Of a stretch of 35,432 nt of DNA, positions 32,640-35,432 are shown piece after piece. Position 1 is the stretch's first letter, and each line of letters opens with the position of its first letter. The translations under genes and the position numbers were made by a program. Where the stretch lies: the NCBI GenBank assembly GCA_945871895.1, contig CAMBXP010000018.1, positions 1 through 35,432 on the forward strand. The letters are read 5' to 3'. Under the pieces are notes generated by a model. The model searched no databases and was not told the origin of the DNA. It worked only from the letters and a program-made list of their open reading frames with translations. Source of the stretch: Chryseobacterium gleum. Lineage in GTDB: Bacteria > Bacteroidota > Bacteroidia > Flavobacteriales_C > GCA-002722245.

Positions 32640-34070
32640 TTAACTCAAATTGATTTTCTTTTCGATATCGTTAACATACACTCTAAATCGTTTGTCGGTT
32701 TCCATCAAGTTGTTTACCGTGCGGCAAGCGTGTAAAACTGTTGCGTGATCTTTTCCTCCGCAGTGCATACCAATGGTAGCCAATGAAGATTTAGTAAGAC
32801 TTTTAGAGAAGTACATTGCTATTTGACGAGCTTGTACCACCTCACGTTTGCGTGTTTTCGATTTCATCAACTCTAAAGGCAAGCTGAAATAATCACAAAC
32901 TACTTTTTGGATATAATCGATAGATACTTCACGAGCTGTGTTTTTCACAAACTTGTCAATCATCTGTTTTGCTAAATCAAGAGTAATAGCTTTTTTGTTC
33001 AATGAAGACTGAGCAATCAAAGAGATTAAAGCGCCTTCTAATTCACGAATGTTGGTAGTAATGCTGTAAGCTAAGTATTCAACCACTTCTTTTGGAAGCT
33101 CGATACCATCGGCATACATCTTTTTGTTCAATACAGCGATTCTTGTTTCTAAATCTGGCGACTGTAAATCAGCAGATAAGCCCCATTTAAATCTTGAAAG
33201 AAGACGTTGCTCCATTCCTTGCAATTCCACTGGTGGTTTATCAGAAGTTAAAACCAACTGTTTGCCGTTTTGGTGCAAGTGATTGAAAATATGGAAGAAT
33301 ACGTCTTGTGTTTTTTCTTTACCAGCGAAGAACTGAACGTCGTCGATAATCAAAACATCTATCATTTGGTAGAAGTGAACAAAATCATTTTGTGCGTTGT
33401 TTTTAACCGCATCGATAAACTGGTGCGTGAATTTTTCAGAAGAAACATACAAAACGGTTTTGTTAGGATAGTTCTTTTTGATTTCGATACCAATAGCGTT
33501 CGCTAAATGTGTTTTTCCTAATCCTACATCACCGTATACCAATAATGGGTTGAAGGCAGTGCCGCCGGGTTTGTTGGCTACGGCGAATCCCGCAGAGCGA
33601 GCTAAGCGATTGCAATCACCTTCAATGAAATTGTCGAATGAGTAATTTGGATTCAATTGCGAATCAACCACTACTTTCTTCAATCCAGGAATGATGAAAG
33701 GGTTTCTAATGGTAGCTTGATTCACATCCAATGGCATGTTTAAAGAAGGATTTTTAATGGCCTTCTTATCAGTAGTAGGAATTTTAATAGCGTAGGGTTT
33801 CGTGTTGTTTTGAGCATTATCCATGATGATGCTGTATTCCAATCTTCCGCCTGTGCCTAATTCCTTCTGAATGATTTTCTTTAAAAGAGTGATGTAGTGT
33901 TCTTCTAACCACTCGTAGAAAAACTGACTCGGCACCTGGATTGTTAACACCTTGTTTTTTAATTTCAATGGAACGATTGGTTCGAACCAAGTTTTAAAAC
34001 TTTGAAGGCTAACATTATCCTTAATGACTGAGAGGCAATTTTTCCAAGCTTTGTCGTGAGTCTTCTCCAT
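32640..34070 (-). CDS. dnaA: Chromosomal replication initiator DnaA
   Basis: DnaA opens the chromosome origin and acts as a transcription factor. The 476-residue protein has all four domains: N-terminal DnaB-interacting domain (AWKNCLSVIKDNVSLQSFKT), a linker (85-135), the AAA+ domain with Walker A GDVGLGKTH (180-188), Walker B VLIIDDVQF (239-247) and sensor regions (SRFKWGLSADL), and the C-terminal helix-turn-helix with signature KDHATVLHACRTV (about 440-452). The ATG is at 34070. The 351-bp gap upstream holds no consensus DnaA boxes that I can see. Confidence 0.97.
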   Translation of the reverse strand: MEKTHDKAWKNCLSVIKDNVSLQSFKTWFEPIVPLKLKNKVLTIQVPSQFFYEWLEEHYITLLKKIIQKELGTGGRLEYSIIMDNAQNNTKPYAIKIPTTDKKAIKNPSLNMPLDVNQATIRNPFIIPGLKKVVVDSQLNPNYSFDNFIEGDCNRLARSAGFAVANKPGGTAFNPLLVYGDVGLGKTHLANAIGIEIKKNYPNKTVLYVSSEKFTHQFIDAVKNNAQNDFVHFYQMIDVLIIDDVQFFAGKEKTQDVFFHIFNHLHQNGKQLVLTSDKPPVELQGMEQRLLSRFKWGLSADLQSPDLETRIAVLNKKMYADGIELPKEVVEYLAYSITTNIRELEGALISLIAQSSLNKKAITLDLAKQMIDKFVKNTAREVSIDYIQKVVCDYFSLPLELMKSKTRKREVVQARQIAMYFSKSLTKSSLATIGMHCGGKDHATVLHACRTVNNLMETDKRFRVYVNDIEKKINLS

Positions 34071-34421
34071 GCAAAAAAATATCGTGTCGTGTTACTAAAT
34101 TTCTCTTATCTTCAATCGGGAACGCTATATTAAGATTTACTTTCCGAATCGTGAACAAATATTGCCTAAAAAAAGTTCAAAAAAAAATACTTTTGCTATT
34201 GTATATTTATAAAATTTGTTTTAAGCCATTTACCTAGTGTTTACGCGCCCTATAAAAAGTTTGTATTTTTGAAGCGATTATCTCTTGAAAGTGAAAAATC
34301 ACTTTATTTACTGGTTGTTTTTTAGCTAATTTTCAGGGGCTTACAAATTCGAAAAAAAAAGGAGAATATTTGTTTCAAAATACAAGCAATTATTTTTCAG
34401 TGATTTATAAAAAAAATAGTT
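34071..34421. other. 351-bp AT-rich intergenic region between divergent dnaA and thioesterase gene
   Basis: It must hold promoters for both genes. TATTTTTG at 34264-34271 fits the Bacteroidota -7 element on the + strand, about 150 nt before the thioesterase start. I looked for TTATCCACA-type DnaA boxes on both strands and saw none, so an origin here is not supported. AT content is very high, and nothing else is recognisable. Confidence 0.5.
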
Positions 34422-34826
34422 ATGTTTTTACATGAAACTAAAATTAGAGTAAGATATTCTGAAACCGATCAAATGGGTTTTGTTTATTATGGAAATTATG
34501 CTGCATACTTAGAAGTGGGTAGAGTAGAAGCGCTGAGAGAGGCAGGCTTTCCCTATAAAGAATTGGAGCAAAAAGGATATTTGTTGCCTGTAGCTAACCT
34601 TACCATTAATTACAAGAAACCTGCTTTATATGATGATTTGCTAACGGTAAAGACAACTGTTAGAGAAACACCTTCGGTTAAATTTGTTTTCGAAACGTCT
34701 ATATATAATAGTGTAGGCGACTTAATTGTTGATTCTTCGGTAACACTTGTTTTTGTTGATTCCGCCTCAAAAAAACCTGTGAAGGGTCCAGCTGATTTAA
34801 TTGATAAAATGGCATCTTACTTATAA
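34422..34826 (+). CDS. Acyl-CoA thioesterase, YbgC/4-hydroxybenzoyl-CoA hotdog family
   Basis: A 134-residue single hotdog-fold thioesterase that hydrolyses acyl-CoA. The signature RYSETDQMGFVYYGNYAAYLE (residues about 10-30) carries the catalytic Asp of this family (DQMGFVYY). INYKKPALYDD and the beta strands that follow complete the fold. The true substrate of YbgC-like enzymes is often unclear and may be a lipid-synthesis acyl chain. It starts at ATG 34422 and stands alone in its transcription unit after a long upstream gap. Confidence 0.88.
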   Translation: MFLHETKIRVRYSETDQMGFVYYGNYAAYLEVGRVEALREAGFPYKELEQKGYLLPVANLTINYKKPALYDDLLTVKTTVRETPSVKFVFETSIYNSVGDLIVDSSVTLVFVDSASKKPVKGPADLIDKMASYL

Positions 34827-34950
34827 GGTTCTTCTAAAATATGTAATTTATTTTTGTTTGATGTTAACATTTTTGCTGTTGGTAAGTTTAAGTAGTTTGT
34901 AGGATCAGCTCTTTTATTGAGTATAAAAATATTTTATTTTCACTCCTCTA

Positions 34951-35331
34951 ATGAATCGTACTTACATAATAGCGTTTTTTTTGTTGGCATCTGCGGCAAT
35001 TTCCCTTGCTGCTGATACTACTTGTGTAAATAATAGTCCGGTTGATTTTAAAATTACGAATGTTATAACTCCTAATAACGACGGTTTTAACGATGAGTTT
35101 AAAGTTATTTCGCAAAACCTTAGCGATATAAATGTATCTATTTACGATCGTTGGGGAGTCTTAGTGTATTCGTATAGCGGAGTCAATGGTTATTGGGATG
35201 GCACTTTATTCGGTACTTTACTTACCGATGGAGTATTTTATTATGTCGCCAACTATTCTACCACGTGTAAACCAAATCAAACCATAACAATGGGCGGATT
35301 TGTTCAATTGATTACAGGCTCAGGAAGCTAA
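34951..35331 (+). CDS. Secreted stand-alone T9SS type B (gliding-associated C-terminal) domain protein
   Basis: A 126-residue protein with a signal peptide (to about SLA-A, residue 20) followed directly by a gliding-motility-associated CHU_C domain. The domain shows ITNVITPNNDGFNDEF, VSIYDRWGVLVYS, the WDG turn and LLTDGVFYYVANY. This domain is normally the tail of very large surface proteins and directs them through the type IX system. Here it is alone, with only about 12 residues between signal peptide and domain. Either it is a remnant of a bigger adhesin or a small exported protein of its own. Confidence 0.85.
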   Translation: MNRTYIIAFFLLASAAISLAADTTCVNNSPVDFKITNVITPNNDGFNDEFKVISQNLSDINVSIYDRWGVLVYSYSGVNGYWDGTLFGTLLTDGVFYYVANYSTTCKPNQTITMGGFVQLITGSGS

Positions 35332-35334
35332 AAT

Positions 35335-35432
35335 CTATTTATTCGTTTCGTTCATCAAAACCTTGTAGGCTTTTAGCATCTGCTCTATGTCGCTTATCGC
35401 TACTTTTTCATGAGGCGCATGCACATTGTCTT
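35335..35432 (-). CDS. M20 family metallopeptidase, C-terminal end only
   Basis: The last 31 residues of a minus-strand protein reach the stop codon TAG at 35337-35335 and are cut by the window edge. They read DNVHAPHEKVAISDIEQMLK followed by AYKVLMNETNK. The HAPHE/N-E-x-x-x-x-D pattern before the final helix is typical of M20 dipeptidases, where the His (as in HxxNE) is the last zinc ligand. The family is probable, but the rest is not visible. Confidence 0.6.
   Translation of the reverse strand, partial: DNVHAPHEKVAISDIEQMLKAYKVLMNETNK

Noticed and set aside
34071..34421. Possible replication origin beside dnaA
   Set aside because: No DnaA boxes of the TTATCCACA type on either strand; AT richness alone is not enough.

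Overview
The window comes from a low-GC member of the Bacteroidota. Several independent signs agree. Two proteins carry type IX secretion C-terminal sorting domains (SGNH hydrolase, stand-alone gliding-type domain). Multi-domain FKBP lipoproteins of the GldI type follow nrnA. Bacteroidota-type promoters (TTTG-N19-TAnnTTTG, TAnnTTTG) are visible, and TTG start codons are common.

Layout. 1-5503 is core: the end of fabG, a VWA membrane protein, an M48 protease, a small conserved protein and dapA, with two clear terminators. 5504-13553 is an accessory, partly decayed island between dapA and xseA. It holds two separate higBA toxin-antitoxin pairs, an LRR/MORN-type lipoprotein gene split in frame by a 1.27-kb IS3-family element, an unrecognised downstream gene, remnants of a REP-associated transposase and a tyrosine recombinase, and a truncated zeta-type toxin with its small partner behind a strong promoter. 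13569-20568 is core again: xseA-xseB, a CPA2-type cation/proton antiporter, a lone response regulator and a hybrid histidine kinase with a full internal phosphorelay. 20613-35432 is dense housekeeping: a secreted small protein, ispH, pyrD, ndk, an operon of nrnA plus three FKBP lipoproteins plus a GreA-like protein, comEC, then a minus-strand cluster (PsbP-like secreted protein, RsmI-like methyltransferase, low-molecular-weight phosphatase), an SGNH hydrolase, dnaA, a hotdog thioesterase, the stand-alone T9SS domain and the end of an M20 peptidase.

How the genes relate. Most core genes sit in short operons with 1-4 nt overlaps (4033/dapA, xseA/xseB, the FKBP run). Two large perfect inverted repeats lie beside genes: one after comEC and one that supplies the stop codon of the SGNH hydrolase. 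They look like palindromic mobile repeats, and a REP-transposase remnant is present in the island. The most unusual locus is the LRR-MORN lipoprotein with its unknown downstream partner (7164-11349). It can be rebuilt as a single protein of about 732 residues by removing the IS. No rRNA, tRNA, CRISPR array or recognisable origin was found.
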